64,000 bases of DNA from Tissierellia bacterium (GTDB lineage: Bacteria > Bacillota > Clostridia > Tissierellales > Peptoniphilaceae), in the NCBI GenBank assembly GCA_030529425.1, contig JAUMWX010000002.1:1-64000 (forward strand), read 5' to 3'. The notes under the pieces were generated by a model that had not been told where the DNA came from, did not search any database, and worked only from the letters and a program-made list of their open reading frames with translations. The position numbers and the translations under genes are program-made. Positions 52,631 through 62,019 of the stretch are shown in pieces; the first letter of the stretch is position 1, and every line of letters starts with the position of its first letter.

Positions 52631-54362
52631 CTGAACCTCCCAATCTCTGAGATTCATATTGATCAAAATACCATCCCCTATTCTCTATAAGTTGTTCATG
52701 ACTGCCCTCTTCAATAATCTTACCGTCATCTAAAACTATTATATGATCCGCATGTTTAAGTCCGGACAATCTATGCGCAACTATTATGGTGGTTTTCCCG
52801 ACTCTCGTCTCTTTAATTTTTTCTATAATATTTTTTTCCGTAATCGCATCAACTGCTGATAACGAATCATCCAAAATCAAAATCTCAGGATCTTTTATAA
52901 TCGCTCTTGCTATTGATATTCTTTGTTTTTGTCCCCCTGAAATTGATATTCCCTTTTCTCCGATCATCGTGTCTATTCCGTCAGGTAAAGACTCTATATC
53001 CTTGGTAAATTGAGCAAAATCTATGGCTGCCCACACCTCTTCCGACTTTGCATTCACCTTCCCGAATTCCACATTTCTGTAAACGGATTTTGAAAACAAT
53101 ATATGTTGTTGAGAAACATATCCCATTTTATCTCTAATTGAATTAATTGTATAAGTAGATATGTCATTACCGTCTACCAAAAGAGTATTTTCTTTTACCT
53201 TATAATGTCTCAAAAGCTGTTTCATCAAAGTGGTTTTTCCGGATCCTATTTTACCTACTATGCCTAGAGTTGATCCGGGTTTAATTTTCAGATTAATATC
53301 TCTTAGAACCGGCTTATCTCCTCCGGGATAAGAAAAATTGAAGTTGGTAAATTCTATTTCCTTTCCACCCGTATATTCAATCGCATCTTTTCTGTCTACC
53401 AAGTCCTCCGGATAGTCAAACACTTCCTGAATCCTTGATATAGCCGATGACGCTTCCTGAAATACATTTATCAGATCCCCAAAGGCATACATTGGCCATT
53501 CAAGCATTTTCAAATAAAAGAAAAATGAAACCATCTGCCCCAATGTCAGCTTGCTTTCTCCCATCAGGTTTTCTCCAACCAAAATCGCCACCACGAAAGC
53601 TATTCCGGGAATAAGGATTGAAATAGGTCTGAATGCTGAATTCAACCTTTCTTGAATCAATACCAAATTATTGATATTATCAGCTCTTTCCTTAAATCTT
53701 GCCTTGGCGATTTCCTGAGTTGAAAAACCTTTTATTACTCTTATACTAGTGACATTCTCCAAAACCAATTCATTGAGCTTTTCCATGGATTCTTGGATTC
53801 TGTTATGATTTTTATACATTGCATTGCCGATAATTTTCGTGAAAAATATTATGCTCGGTAAAATAATAATTGATAAAAATGTCATTTTCCATGAAACGGT
53901 AAAACCCATTATCAATATAAGTATAAGGGGGTAAATTGTAGCATCCATCAATGCCAAAACTCCGAATCCCGTCATGTCCTCTATTGAATTAATATCATTT
54001 GTAGCTTTACTCATAAGAGCCCCCGTCGAATTTTTCAAAAAAAATGGAGGCGTTTGTTTCAGTAATTTGTCTACAATTTTTCTCCTGTAATCTCTAGCTA
54101 TTGCAAAAGATACTCCAAAAATATTGTAGTGCCATAAAAATTCAAATACATATTGAGCTATAATTACAAATAACAACCCTATAGACCATGTCGTCAAACT
54201 TTGTCTAGTGATGGCTCCCTGTTTTATCTGGTCTACCAATTTCCCGAGGATAAAGTTTGGGATCGGAGCTACAATATCAGTCAATAATAAAGATACAATT
54301 CCGATGGTGTAACTAACCTTATGTCTATTGATAAACCTAAACAAGTGTTTTAAGTTCTTCAT
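52623..54362 (-). CDS. Heterodimeric ABC exporter, degenerate-site half (pair A)
   Basis: A 579-residue half-transporter: six membrane helices, then Walker A GKIGSGKTTLMKQL, a normal signature SISGGQKQRISIARA and Walker B DPEILILDDSLSAVDA. Asp replaces the catalytic Glu, the hallmark of the degenerate site in heterodimeric type IV exporters. PPFFLKNSTGALMSKATNDI is the conserved early coupling region. It is first in its pair, with AAAGGAGAATT before the ATG and an AT-rich 180-base upstream spacer that should hold its promoter. Confidence 0.9.
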   Translation of the reverse strand: MKNLKHLFRFINRHKVSYTIGIVSLLLTDIVAPIPNFILGKLVDQIKQGAITRQSLTTWSIGLLFVIIAQYVFEFLWHYNIFGVSFAIARDYRRKIVDKLLKQTPPFFLKNSTGALMSKATNDINSIEDMTGFGVLALMDATIYPLILILIMGFTVSWKMTFLSIIILPSIIFFTKIIGNAMYKNHNRIQESMEKLNELVLENVTSIRVIKGFSTQEIAKARFKERADNINNLVLIQERLNSAFRPISILIPGIAFVVAILVGENLMGESKLTLGQMVSFFFYLKMLEWPMYAFGDLINVFQEASSAISRIQEVFDYPEDLVDRKDAIEYTGGKEIEFTNFNFSYPGGDKPVLRDINLKIKPGSTLGIVGKIGSGKTTLMKQLLRHYKVKENTLLVDGNDISTYTINSIRDKMGYVSQQHILFSKSVYRNVEFGKVNAKSEEVWAAIDFAQFTKDIESLPDGIDTMIGEKGISISGGQKQRISIARAIIKDPEILILDDSLSAVDAITEKNIIEKIKETRVGKTTIIVAHRLSGLKHADHIIVLDDGKIIEEGSHEQLIENRGWYFDQYESQRLGGSDE

Positions 54363-54545
54363 AATTCTCCTTTCTCATTTGTAAATATTCCACATAATTT
54401 TATATGCATATATAAGGATTAATATTAATTCAATAAATTCGAACGATTTGAGTATATTATTGAATAATATGCGAAATTAATCCATATTTTACGGTATATA
54501 AAATCATGCTATTAAATATATTATCACAATCTTAGAATTTATAAA

Positions 54546-54583
54546 AAAAATCTTGAAAAAGCTAAAACTTTTTCAAGATTTTT
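54546..54583 (-). terminator. Terminator of ABC exporter pair B
   Basis: A 13-bp perfect stem (AATCTTGAAAAAG with CTTTTTCAAGATT, loop CTAAAA) with A/T extensions, followed on the minus strand by TTTTTTTTAT. It separates pair B from pair A. Confidence 0.85.
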
Positions 54584-54594
54584 CATCAATTTTA

Positions 54595-56355
54595 CTAACT
54601 TTCCATATACATTTTTTCGTATACGCCTTTTTTTGTAATCAATTCTTCATGTGTACCGCTTTCGATAATCTTACCTTTTTCCAATACATAGATATTATCA
54701 ACATCTTTAATTGTAGACAGCCTATGAGCTATTATAAGAGTCGTCCTTCCGTTTTTAAGCTGTTTCACTCCGAACTGAATATATTCTTCGGTTTCGGAAT
54801 CGACATTCGCAGTCGCTTCATCCAGTACCAATATTTTCGGATTTCTGACCATGGCTCTTGCGAATGAGATTAATTGTTTCTCTCCTGAAGAAAATCCCGC
54901 ACCCGACTCTCCAACCTTTGTGTCTATGCCCCTCTTTCTTTGAAGGATTTTTTCTCCTCCTACCAAAATTAACGCCAGTTCGCATTCATTTTTAGAGATG
55001 TTTTCGTCAAATAGTGATATATTTTCATATACAGTCCCCTCAAAAATATATGGGTTCTGAAAAACAATTGCCATATTATTTCTTATCTCTTGCATGTTCA
55101 GGTCATTGATATTTACTCCATCAATCAAAATTTCTCCCATATTTACTTTGTAAAAACCGTATATAAGGTTCATTATAGTTGATTTTCCGGATCCCGTATG
55201 CCCTACAAATGCAACGGACTGATTCTTTTTAATGCTTAAATTGATATTTTTCAAAACATGTTCATCGTCATTATATGCAAAGGTAACATTATTGAATTCA
55301 ATATTTCCTTCAATTTTATCAAGAGTCGTTTCACCGTCTACAAATATTTTTTCATCAAGCAGCTCAAATACCTGATCCGCTGCGGATTTTGATTTTTCAA
55401 ACTCTCCAATCATATTCATTATGCTGTTTATATTCATAAAAATCTTTCTGCTATAATCAATAAATATAAACAATGAGCCGACGGTTATAAAAGGATTCAT
55501 TTTTAACACCGATATAGCAAAGGCAAAAACGATAATTGCAAGTACTACATTTGCCAATGTATTTGTGGCATTGAATGAGGAATATGCCCATAGTGTTGCC
55601 ATTTTTCTGCCTTCTGCATTAACTTTATCGTTTACTTTGGAAAATTCCTCATATATTTCATCTTCCCTGTTGAATGCCTGAACAATTTCAATTGTTTGGA
55701 TAGTCTCAGCCAAATTTCCGTTCAAATCCGATCTGTATCTTCTCATATCTCTATTATATATCGTGGATTTCCTCTTATAGTCCCTGTATATTATATACGA
55801 AATAGGCGAAACGGCTACAATTATAAGCCCCATCCTGTAATCTTTTAAAAATAATCCAATCATCAAACCTATTATTAATACGGTTATAGGAAATATTTCT
55901 GAAAATAGTATATTGAATAATTGTCTGATATCTGAAGTATCATTTGTAATTCTTGAAACAATTTTTCCTGATGCATATTTGTCAAAAAATCTGATGGGCA
56001 ATTTTAACACATGTCCGAATACATCCTTTTGAATTATTGTAGCCAAGCTGTTTGACAGTCTGGCAAAAGACAGGCTCATTACATACTTTATTCCCGTCAA
56101 CATAAGCATTGACAATACATACATTAAAACTAAAAAATAAAAATTGTTTGTATCTTTTGCACCTATTCCCTCAATGAGTTGTTTATCAAGAATCTCTGAA
56201 ATAATAAACGGTCCCACCATTTCAAATAAAGTAAATATGATTGTAAGTATCAGACAAAATATAAAAGTTCCCTTTAATTTCAACCCGTACTCAAACAATT
56301 TTGCATTTCGGAATTTCGCCTTTCGTTTCAATTCTTTTCTTTCTATTTTATTCAT
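54595..56355 (-). CDS. Heterodimeric ABC exporter, canonical half (pair B)
   Basis: A 586-residue half-transporter, close paralogue of the pair A canonical half (shared LPIRFFDKYASGKIVSRITN-type coupling region, FVGHTGSGKSTIMNLIYGFY, FSSGEKQLISFARAMVRNPK, LVLDEATANVDSETEEYIQ). Walker B has the catalytic Glu. Its ATG overlaps the upstream partner by 8 bases with GGAGGTTCAG inside that gene, the same arrangement as in pair A. The two pairs therefore arose by duplication of a two-gene unit. Confidence 0.9.
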   Translation of the reverse strand: MNKIERKELKRKAKFRNAKLFEYGLKLKGTFIFCLILTIIFTLFEMVGPFIISEILDKQLIEGIGAKDTNNFYFLVLMYVLSMLMLTGIKYVMSLSFARLSNSLATIIQKDVFGHVLKLPIRFFDKYASGKIVSRITNDTSDIRQLFNILFSEIFPITVLIIGLMIGLFLKDYRMGLIIVAVSPISYIIYRDYKRKSTIYNRDMRRYRSDLNGNLAETIQTIEIVQAFNREDEIYEEFSKVNDKVNAEGRKMATLWAYSSFNATNTLANVVLAIIVFAFAISVLKMNPFITVGSLFIFIDYSRKIFMNINSIMNMIGEFEKSKSAADQVFELLDEKIFVDGETTLDKIEGNIEFNNVTFAYNDDEHVLKNINLSIKKNQSVAFVGHTGSGKSTIMNLIYGFYKVNMGEILIDGVNINDLNMQEIRNNMAIVFQNPYIFEGTVYENISLFDENISKNECELALILVGGEKILQRKRGIDTKVGESGAGFSSGEKQLISFARAMVRNPKILVLDEATANVDSETEEYIQFGVKQLKNGRTTLIIAHRLSTIKDVDNIYVLEKGKIIESGTHEELITKKGVYEKMYMES

Positions 56356-58087
56356 CTGAACCTCCTAATTTTTGAGATTCATATTGTTCGAAATACCAAC
56401 CACCTTTCTTAATTAATTGTTCATGATTTCCCTGTTCAATAATTTTCCCGTCCTCAAGCACGATTATATTATCTGCATGTTTTAAACCGGACAATCTGTG
56501 AGCAATTATAATGGTTGTTTTTCCTTCTCTCTTATCTCTTATGTTTTCTATAATATTTTTTTCAGTCAAAGCGTCTACGGCGGACAAAGAATCGTCCAAA
56601 ATCAATATTGCAGGATCTTTTATTATTGCTCTCGCTATCGAAATTCTTTGCTTTTGTCCTCCGGATATGGAAATCCCCTTTTCTCCTATCATGGTTTGCA
56701 AACCCTGTGGTAAATTTGGAATATCTTTTGTAAATTGTGCAAATTCTATAGCTTCTTTTACTTCTTCTTCGGTAGCACCCGGTTTTCCGAATGCAATATT
56801 GTCATAGACGGATTTTGAAAAAAGTAAATGTTGTTGAGATACATAACCGAACTTTTCTCTGATGGATTTTATCTTATATTTTTCAACGGAATTTCCGTCG
56901 AATAATAAACTTCCTTTCGGAACCTCATAAAATCTTAACAATTGCTTTACCAAAGTGGTTTTGCCCGATCCTATTCTACCTACAATGCCGAGTGTTTTTC
57001 CGCTCTCTATAACTAAATTAATTCCCGAAAGAACCAAATTTAAATCCTTCGGATATTTAAAATTAAAGTTTTTGAACTCTATATTTCCTTTCCCGTCATA
57101 TTCAACAGCATCTTCTCTATCTTTTAAATCGTCTTTGTAGTCATATATTTCTTGAATTCTCCCAAGAGCTGCAGATGATTCCTGTACTACATTTACGAGA
57201 TCTCCGAATGCAAACATGGGCCAACTTAATTGTCCAAGATACATAATGAAAGAAACCAATTTACCCAAAGTAATTTCGCCGCTTCCAATAAATCTCTCTC
57301 CGAAAATCAATGCTATTACCAAAGAAATCGCAGGTACAAGCCTTCCTGTAGGTATAAACATCGAATGTAATTTCGCCTGCTTCATCCTGCTTGAATAAAG
57401 TTTATCAGCTCTTTTATCAAATCTCTTCTGAGCTATTTTCTGAGTCGAAAATCCTTTAATAACTCTTATACCGGTGACATTTTCCAATACTGACTCATTC
57501 AACTTTTCCATATCTTTTTGAATAGCCAAATGCCTTTCACGAAGAGATTTTCCAAGTTTTTTTGTAATTAATATTATCAATGGGAGAACTATAATCGAAA
57601 GAAGTGTAAGTTTCCAAGATATTGAAAACCCCATTATCATTATTAATGAAAACGGGTATAAGGTAGCATCAAAAAATGCCAATATACCGTATCCCGTCAA
57701 TGTTTGAATCCCCGAAACATCGTTTGTGGCTTTACTCATCAATGACCCGGTAGAATTTTCAAGAAAAAATGGAGGAGTTTGTCCCAATATCTTTTTAACC
57801 ATTCTTCTTCTCGTATCTCTTCCTGACTGAAACGAGTTTCCGAATATATAATAATGCCATACAAACTCGGTAATATATAACAAAACCACCGAGCCGAAAA
57901 GCAGTATTATATATTTTCTGACATCTGTATCATTTAATGTATTACTCTTCACTTCATCAATAATTACCCCTATCAGCCAACTGGGTATGGGGATAAAAAT
58001 ATATGCCATAATAAGAGAAAGAATTCCAATCGTATATGTTTTTTTGTTTTCTTTTGCAAACCACAAAATATTTTTTAAATTATTCAT
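56348..58087 (-). CDS. Heterodimeric ABC exporter, degenerate-site half (pair B)
   Basis: A 579-residue half-transporter, paralogue of the pair A degenerate half. Walker A is GRIGSGKTTLVKQL, signature SISGGQKQRISIARA, and Walker B DPAILILDDSLSAVDA with Asp in the catalytic position. The start is ATG 58087 (MNNLKNILWF) after AAAGGATTGT. It follows the 5'-nucleotidase gene by 21 bases with no terminator, so pair B is probably transcribed as the tail of the phn operon. Confidence 0.9.
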   Translation of the reverse strand: MNNLKNILWFAKENKKTYTIGILSLIMAYIFIPIPSWLIGVIIDEVKSNTLNDTDVRKYIILLFGSVVLLYITEFVWHYYIFGNSFQSGRDTRRRMVKKILGQTPPFFLENSTGSLMSKATNDVSGIQTLTGYGILAFFDATLYPFSLIMIMGFSISWKLTLLSIIVLPLIILITKKLGKSLRERHLAIQKDMEKLNESVLENVTGIRVIKGFSTQKIAQKRFDKRADKLYSSRMKQAKLHSMFIPTGRLVPAISLVIALIFGERFIGSGEITLGKLVSFIMYLGQLSWPMFAFGDLVNVVQESSAALGRIQEIYDYKDDLKDREDAVEYDGKGNIEFKNFNFKYPKDLNLVLSGINLVIESGKTLGIVGRIGSGKTTLVKQLLRFYEVPKGSLLFDGNSVEKYKIKSIREKFGYVSQQHLLFSKSVYDNIAFGKPGATEEEVKEAIEFAQFTKDIPNLPQGLQTMIGEKGISISGGQKQRISIARAIIKDPAILILDDSLSAVDALTEKNIIENIRDKREGKTTIIIAHRLSGLKHADNIIVLEDGKIIEQGNHEQLIKKGGWYFEQYESQKLGGSDE

Positions 58088-58108
58088 ACAATCCTTTCTC
58101 ATGTCTTT

Positions 58109-59554
58109 CTAATAGTGTTTTTTCAGATACTCCACTATCAATTCGGACATTTCTAAATTTATTTCTTTCACCCTTTTGCAATTTAAATACATATCGAATC
58201 CGGCAATCCCGGTAGCTCGATAATTGTTCATTGCAATGGTAAATTTATCATCTTCTTTAACCAACTTATCATTAAAATAAATATTTCCGATTTTTTCTTG
58301 AGGATTTTCCAAATTTAATTCATAGTCTATCCCGTAGAAAAAGTCAAAATTATAATGTTGCTTTTTAGGATATTCAAATTCCGGATTAATATAAAATCCC
58401 TTATCACTGTCATACATTACATATTTATAATTATGATTTAAAACTTTTCTAAGATTCTTTCCGTCTATTTCCAAAACTACCAAAGTATTTGGAAATCTGT
58501 AAGTGTTGAGAACTTCTCTCATGGTAACATTCTTGCTAAGTCCAAGTATTTCATTTGCGAATGAAACTACAGATATGTCGGCACCTGTTGCATCCATTTG
58601 AACAATATTCATAAATACAGCCAAATCTGATCCTTCCATAGCCATGGTCAAATGATCCTGAGGAAGCAATTCTTTAGGAAGTTCAGCAATTTTTTCGTCA
58701 AGCATATCCTGAGTTCTTGCCTCAATTTCAAGTTCTTCCTTAAATTTTTCTACATCGTATTTACCTTCGGTTTTACATGTTTTTGCACTTACATTATTTT
58801 TTACTAAGTCAATATCAATTTCCACATACATCTGACCATTGGAACCCGGTTGAACGATTAGAGTATCCTTGACAACAAGGTCCGTGAAATTCATATGTTG
58901 ATGTCCTGTCAGAAGCAAGTCCAGGTCAATGCTTTCAACTATTTCACCACCGACATTTTCATCCGTGTCGGAATTTTTTTCCAGTGTGTCGGGATCGAAT
59001 TCTATCCCACCGTGATATATACATATCTTAAAATCACAGTCCTTTATATTTTCATAAGCCCTCATCAGGGATGGCAGTGTTTTTTCAATTACAAAATCTT
59101 TCTTATTTTCCGGCTTTTCCCAAATATTAACCCAATCTGTCACCGCCCCTATAATCCCTATTTTTTTTCCGTCTCTTTCAATTATCTCATAATCTCTTAT
59201 ATTTTTAATTTCACCTTTTAAATCTGTCACATTACAACAAATTACATGCGCATTAAGATTATTTACATAATCTCTCAGAAAATCATGTCCATAGTTAAAA
59301 TCGTGATTCCCAAGTGTCACGAAATTAACTCCTATCTTATTCATGATATTTGCGGCAGTAATTGCATCATTACTAACACTCCTATAATAACTAAAGGCAG
59401 AGCCCTGTAAAATGTCTCCGCCGTCAATTATTAGGTTATCAGTATTTTCGTAATTTTCAGAAATGGATAATAATCCCATCGGTTTTTTTTCTCTATCATT
59501 GTAGTCCGTAGGAAAATAATACCCGTGAACATCTGAAGTATAGAAAATTTTCAT
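58109..59554 (-). CDS. Cytoplasmic 5'-nucleotidase/UshA-type metallophosphatase
   Basis: A 481-residue two-domain phosphoesterase. The metallophosphatase domain has FYTSDVHGYYFPTDY, DGGDILQGSAFSYY, LGNHDFNYGHDFL, YHGGIEFD and LLTGHQHMNFTD (metal ligands D, H, D, N, H, H). The C-terminal 5'-nucleotidase domain (about 320-480) has FANEILGL and NNYRATGIAGFDMYLN. There is no signal peptide or anchor, unlike secreted UshA/YfkN enzymes, so it should act inside the cell on imported or internal nucleotides or organophosphates. It lies one base after the second phnE. Confidence 0.88.
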   Translation of the reverse strand: MKIFYTSDVHGYYFPTDYNDREKKPMGLLSISENYENTDNLIIDGGDILQGSAFSYYRSVSNDAITAANIMNKIGVNFVTLGNHDFNYGHDFLRDYVNNLNAHVICCNVTDLKGEIKNIRDYEIIERDGKKIGIIGAVTDWVNIWEKPENKKDFVIEKTLPSLMRAYENIKDCDFKICIYHGGIEFDPDTLEKNSDTDENVGGEIVESIDLDLLLTGHQHMNFTDLVVKDTLIVQPGSNGQMYVEIDIDLVKNNVSAKTCKTEGKYDVEKFKEELEIEARTQDMLDEKIAELPKELLPQDHLTMAMEGSDLAVFMNIVQMDATGADISVVSFANEILGLSKNVTMREVLNTYRFPNTLVVLEIDGKNLRKVLNHNYKYVMYDSDKGFYINPEFEYPKKQHYNFDFFYGIDYELNLENPQEKIGNIYFNDKLVKEDDKFTIAMNNYRATGIAGFDMYLNCKRVKEINLEMSELIVEYLKKHY

Positions 59555-59555
59555 T

Positions 59556-60365
59556 TTAATAACCCCTTATTAATTTATTTCTAATTTTTGATGAGAAATA
59601 CTCAATTGCCAATACCAGGATAACTAGACAAATCAAAATTGCTCCCGCTTGACTCCATTTATATCCGCTGATTGCAAACAATAGCGGCGCCCCGATTCCT
59701 CCTGCTCCTACCAAACCAAGAACCGTTGCATCTCTAAGATTAATATCAAATCTATAAATTATAGTCGATAAAAACATCGCTGAAAGCTGAGGCATAATTC
59801 CATGTCTGATCTTTTGAAATTTGGTTAATCCCATGGCAGAAAGTGACTCAATAATATTTTTGTTAATATCTTGAATAGCTTCGGACATCAGTTTGGATAT
59901 CATTCCTATCGAAGTTATCCCCATGGTAAGCAGTCCGGCAAAAGGTCCCGGCCCTACAACTCTTATAAATATTAACCCATATATAACTGTAGGAATTGTT
60001 CTTATGAATATCAAAAATAATCTGAATATATAGGAAATCGGTTTAGCAACCATATTTGGAGAGGACAAAAATGCAAAAGGTATTGCTAAAACAGCTCCTA
60101 CCAAAGTACCCAAAAATGCTATCGCCAATGTCTCTACCAATAAATAAGGTATTCCCTCTTTTGTAAAGTTTATCAAAGATAAATCAGGTGTAAAAATTCC
60201 TTTAAAAATATTCTTAACTATAATAAATCCGTTTAAGCTTCCGCCAGCCGTCTGCAATCCTGTAATAGACCATATAAATATGCCTAATATTACAACTATA
60301 TTGACTATCGTTTTAAATTTTGTGTTTGGCTCTTGTTCTAATTTTTTTAATACTTCTTCTGACAT
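59556..60365 (-). CDS. phnE: Phosphonate/phosphate-type ABC transporter permease (second PhnE)
   Basis: A 269-residue inner-membrane permease of the PhnE family. The EAA-like loop reads EAIQDINKNIIESLSAMGLT then QKIRHGIMPQL, with IRTIPTVIYGLIFIRVVGPG and DATVLGLVGAGGIGAPLLFA. ATG 60365 with GAGGGTAAT is the start. It pairs with the adjacent PhnE to form a two-permease channel, as in several phosphonate importers. Confidence 0.9.
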   Translation of the reverse strand: MSEEVLKKLEQEPNTKFKTIVNIVVILGIFIWSITGLQTAGGSLNGFIIVKNIFKGIFTPDLSLINFTKEGIPYLLVETLAIAFLGTLVGAVLAIPFAFLSSPNMVAKPISYIFRLFLIFIRTIPTVIYGLIFIRVVGPGPFAGLLTMGITSIGMISKLMSEAIQDINKNIIESLSAMGLTKFQKIRHGIMPQLSAMFLSTIIYRFDINLRDATVLGLVGAGGIGAPLLFAISGYKWSQAGAILICLVILVLAIEYFSSKIRNKLIRGY

Positions 60366-60372
60366 ATTACCC

Positions 60373-61194
60373 TCACACCAATTTCTTTCTAAAGAAAATA
60401 CTAATATTTTCAATAACAATTATTGTAACAAGCACACATAGCAAAATGGCTCCTAAGTTTTCATACTCTCTCAAACCGATATTGTGGTTCATAAGCATTC
60501 CGATACCACCTGCTCCTACATACCCGAGAATAGCCGCATACCTTACATTTCCTTCAAAGTTATATAACGCTGTAGCCAAAAAGGTAGGCAAAACTTGAGG
60601 AATTACCGCTTTTACAAAAGCCATTCTTCTTGTGTATCCCATTGACATCAGCGCCTCAAACGCCCCCATATTTACATTTTCTATTTGTTCGTAAATAATT
60701 TTTCCTACATAAGAAAAAGAGTATATAAATATTGCGATCGTTCCGGCAACGGATCCTATTCCAAAAATGAATGTCGCAACCAAAGCGTTAACTATTGTCG
60801 GTATTGTCCTCAAAACAGAAAACAATAATCTAACTATCCAATTTGCAAACTTATTTTGTGTCATATTTGAAGCTGCCCAATAGGCAAAAGGAACAGATAC
60901 AAAAGCTCCCATAAAAGAACCTAATAAACTCATCTTTATGGTTTCCAGAAGCGGAGATACAACTTTTGGAAGATATTTAAGATTCGCATCAAAAATTCTT
61001 CCGATTATGTATCGAAACTCTTTCAAATTACTCATCAATTCCGCCATGCTGAACCCTGTCGCTCTAGCTGAAAAATAAGTCAAAATTAATATCATCGGAG
61101 CTATAACTATCGCCCTGCTTCTCTTTTCTAATACGACTGTTCCGTCTTGCAAAACATGCTTCTTCGGAGGAATTATTTTATCAAATAAGCTCAT
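60373..61194 (-). CDS. phnE: Phosphonate/phosphate-type ABC transporter permease (first PhnE)
   Basis: A 273-residue permease with six or so helices. VLRTIPTIVNALVATFIFGI, the EAA-like loop GAFEALMSMGYTRRMAFVKA and RYAAILGYVGAGGIGMLMNH are family marks. The start at 61194 (MSLFDKIIPP) overlaps nothing but is one base from the phnC stop. It precedes the second phnE by 7 bases. Confidence 0.9.
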   Translation of the reverse strand: MSLFDKIIPPKKHVLQDGTVVLEKRSRAIVIAPMILILTYFSARATGFSMAELMSNLKEFRYIIGRIFDANLKYLPKVVSPLLETIKMSLLGSFMGAFVSVPFAYWAASNMTQNKFANWIVRLLFSVLRTIPTIVNALVATFIFGIGSVAGTIAIFIYSFSYVGKIIYEQIENVNMGAFEALMSMGYTRRMAFVKAVIPQVLPTFLATALYNFEGNVRYAAILGYVGAGGIGMLMNHNIGLREYENLGAILLCVLVTIIVIENISIFFRKKLV

Positions 61195-61195
61195 A

Positions 61196-61963
61196 TTATT
61201 TCCCCTCATTTAAAGTAATTTCTTCAGTAATTTCGCCGTAAATAGTTTTTAAAACTTCCTCGTTTACATCCTTCGCAGGACCGTCATAAACAATTCTTCC
61301 TTCTTTGATTCCTATAACCCTTGTAGCATATTCCAAAGCCAAATCCACATGGTGTATATTAATCAATATAGCTATATTATTAACTTCATTAATTTTTTTG
61401 AAATAGTTCATTACTTGTTTAGCCGTTACCGGATCCAAGCTCGCGACAGGTTCGTCAGCTAAAATTATGCTAGGATTTTGAGCCAATGTTCTGGCAAGGG
61501 CAACTCTTTGTTGTTGACCTCCGGATAATTGATCGGCTCTGCTGTACGCTTTATCCAAAATATCAACCTGTCTAAGCGCTTCCAATGACCTGATTTTCAT
61601 TTCTTTCGGATAAATACCTAACAAAGATTGGAAAGGATTTAATTCCGGAACAAATCCAGCCAAAACATTTTTGATTACCGTAGTTCTGTCAACCAAGTTA
61701 AATTGTTGAAAAATCATCCCGATATCTCTTCTGAATTTTCTCAAAGCTTTTCCGCTCAACTGATTAACATCTACATCATTTACGGTAAGTTTTCCCTCAG
61801 AAACATCAATCATTTGATTTATCATTCTTATAAGTGTTGATTTTCCTGCACCGGATCTTCCTATTATTGCAATAAATTCACCCTGTGCAATCTCTAAATC
61901 AATATTGCTTAAAGCTTTAAACCCATTTGGGTATATCTTACTTACATTATCAAATTTAATCAT
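61196..61963 (-). CDS. phnC: Phosphonate/phosphate-type ABC transporter ATPase PhnC
   Basis: A 255-residue ATP-binding subunit. Walker A is IIGRSGAGKSTLIRMINQMI, the Q-loop FQQFNLVDRTTVIKNV, signature QLSGGQQQRVALARTLAQNP, Walker B IILADEPVASLDPVTAK, H-loop INIHHVDLALEYATRVIGIK. The high similarity to PhnC is clear throughout. It is separated from phnD by a short hairpin without a T run. Confidence 0.95.
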   Translation of the reverse strand: MIKFDNVSKIYPNGFKALSNIDLEIAQGEFIAIIGRSGAGKSTLIRMINQMIDVSEGKLTVNDVDVNQLSGKALRKFRRDIGMIFQQFNLVDRTTVIKNVLAGFVPELNPFQSLLGIYPKEMKIRSLEALRQVDILDKAYSRADQLSGGQQQRVALARTLAQNPSIILADEPVASLDPVTAKQVMNYFKKINEVNNIAILINIHHVDLALEYATRVIGIKEGRIVYDGPAKDVNEEVLKTIYGEITEEITLNEGK

Positions 61964-61982
61964 TTCTCTCCCCTAAATGAAA

Positions 61983-62007
61983 CAGGCTAAGGATGAACCC
62001 TAGCCTG
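61983..62007 (-). promoter_or_regulatory. Intercistronic hairpin between phnD and phnC
   Basis: CAGGCTA (61983-61989) pairs with TAGCCTG (62001-62007) with an 11-base loop. No T run follows, so it more likely protects the phnD message or tempers downstream expression than terminates fully. Confidence 0.5.
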
Positions 62008-62019
62008 AATAATCCTTGA

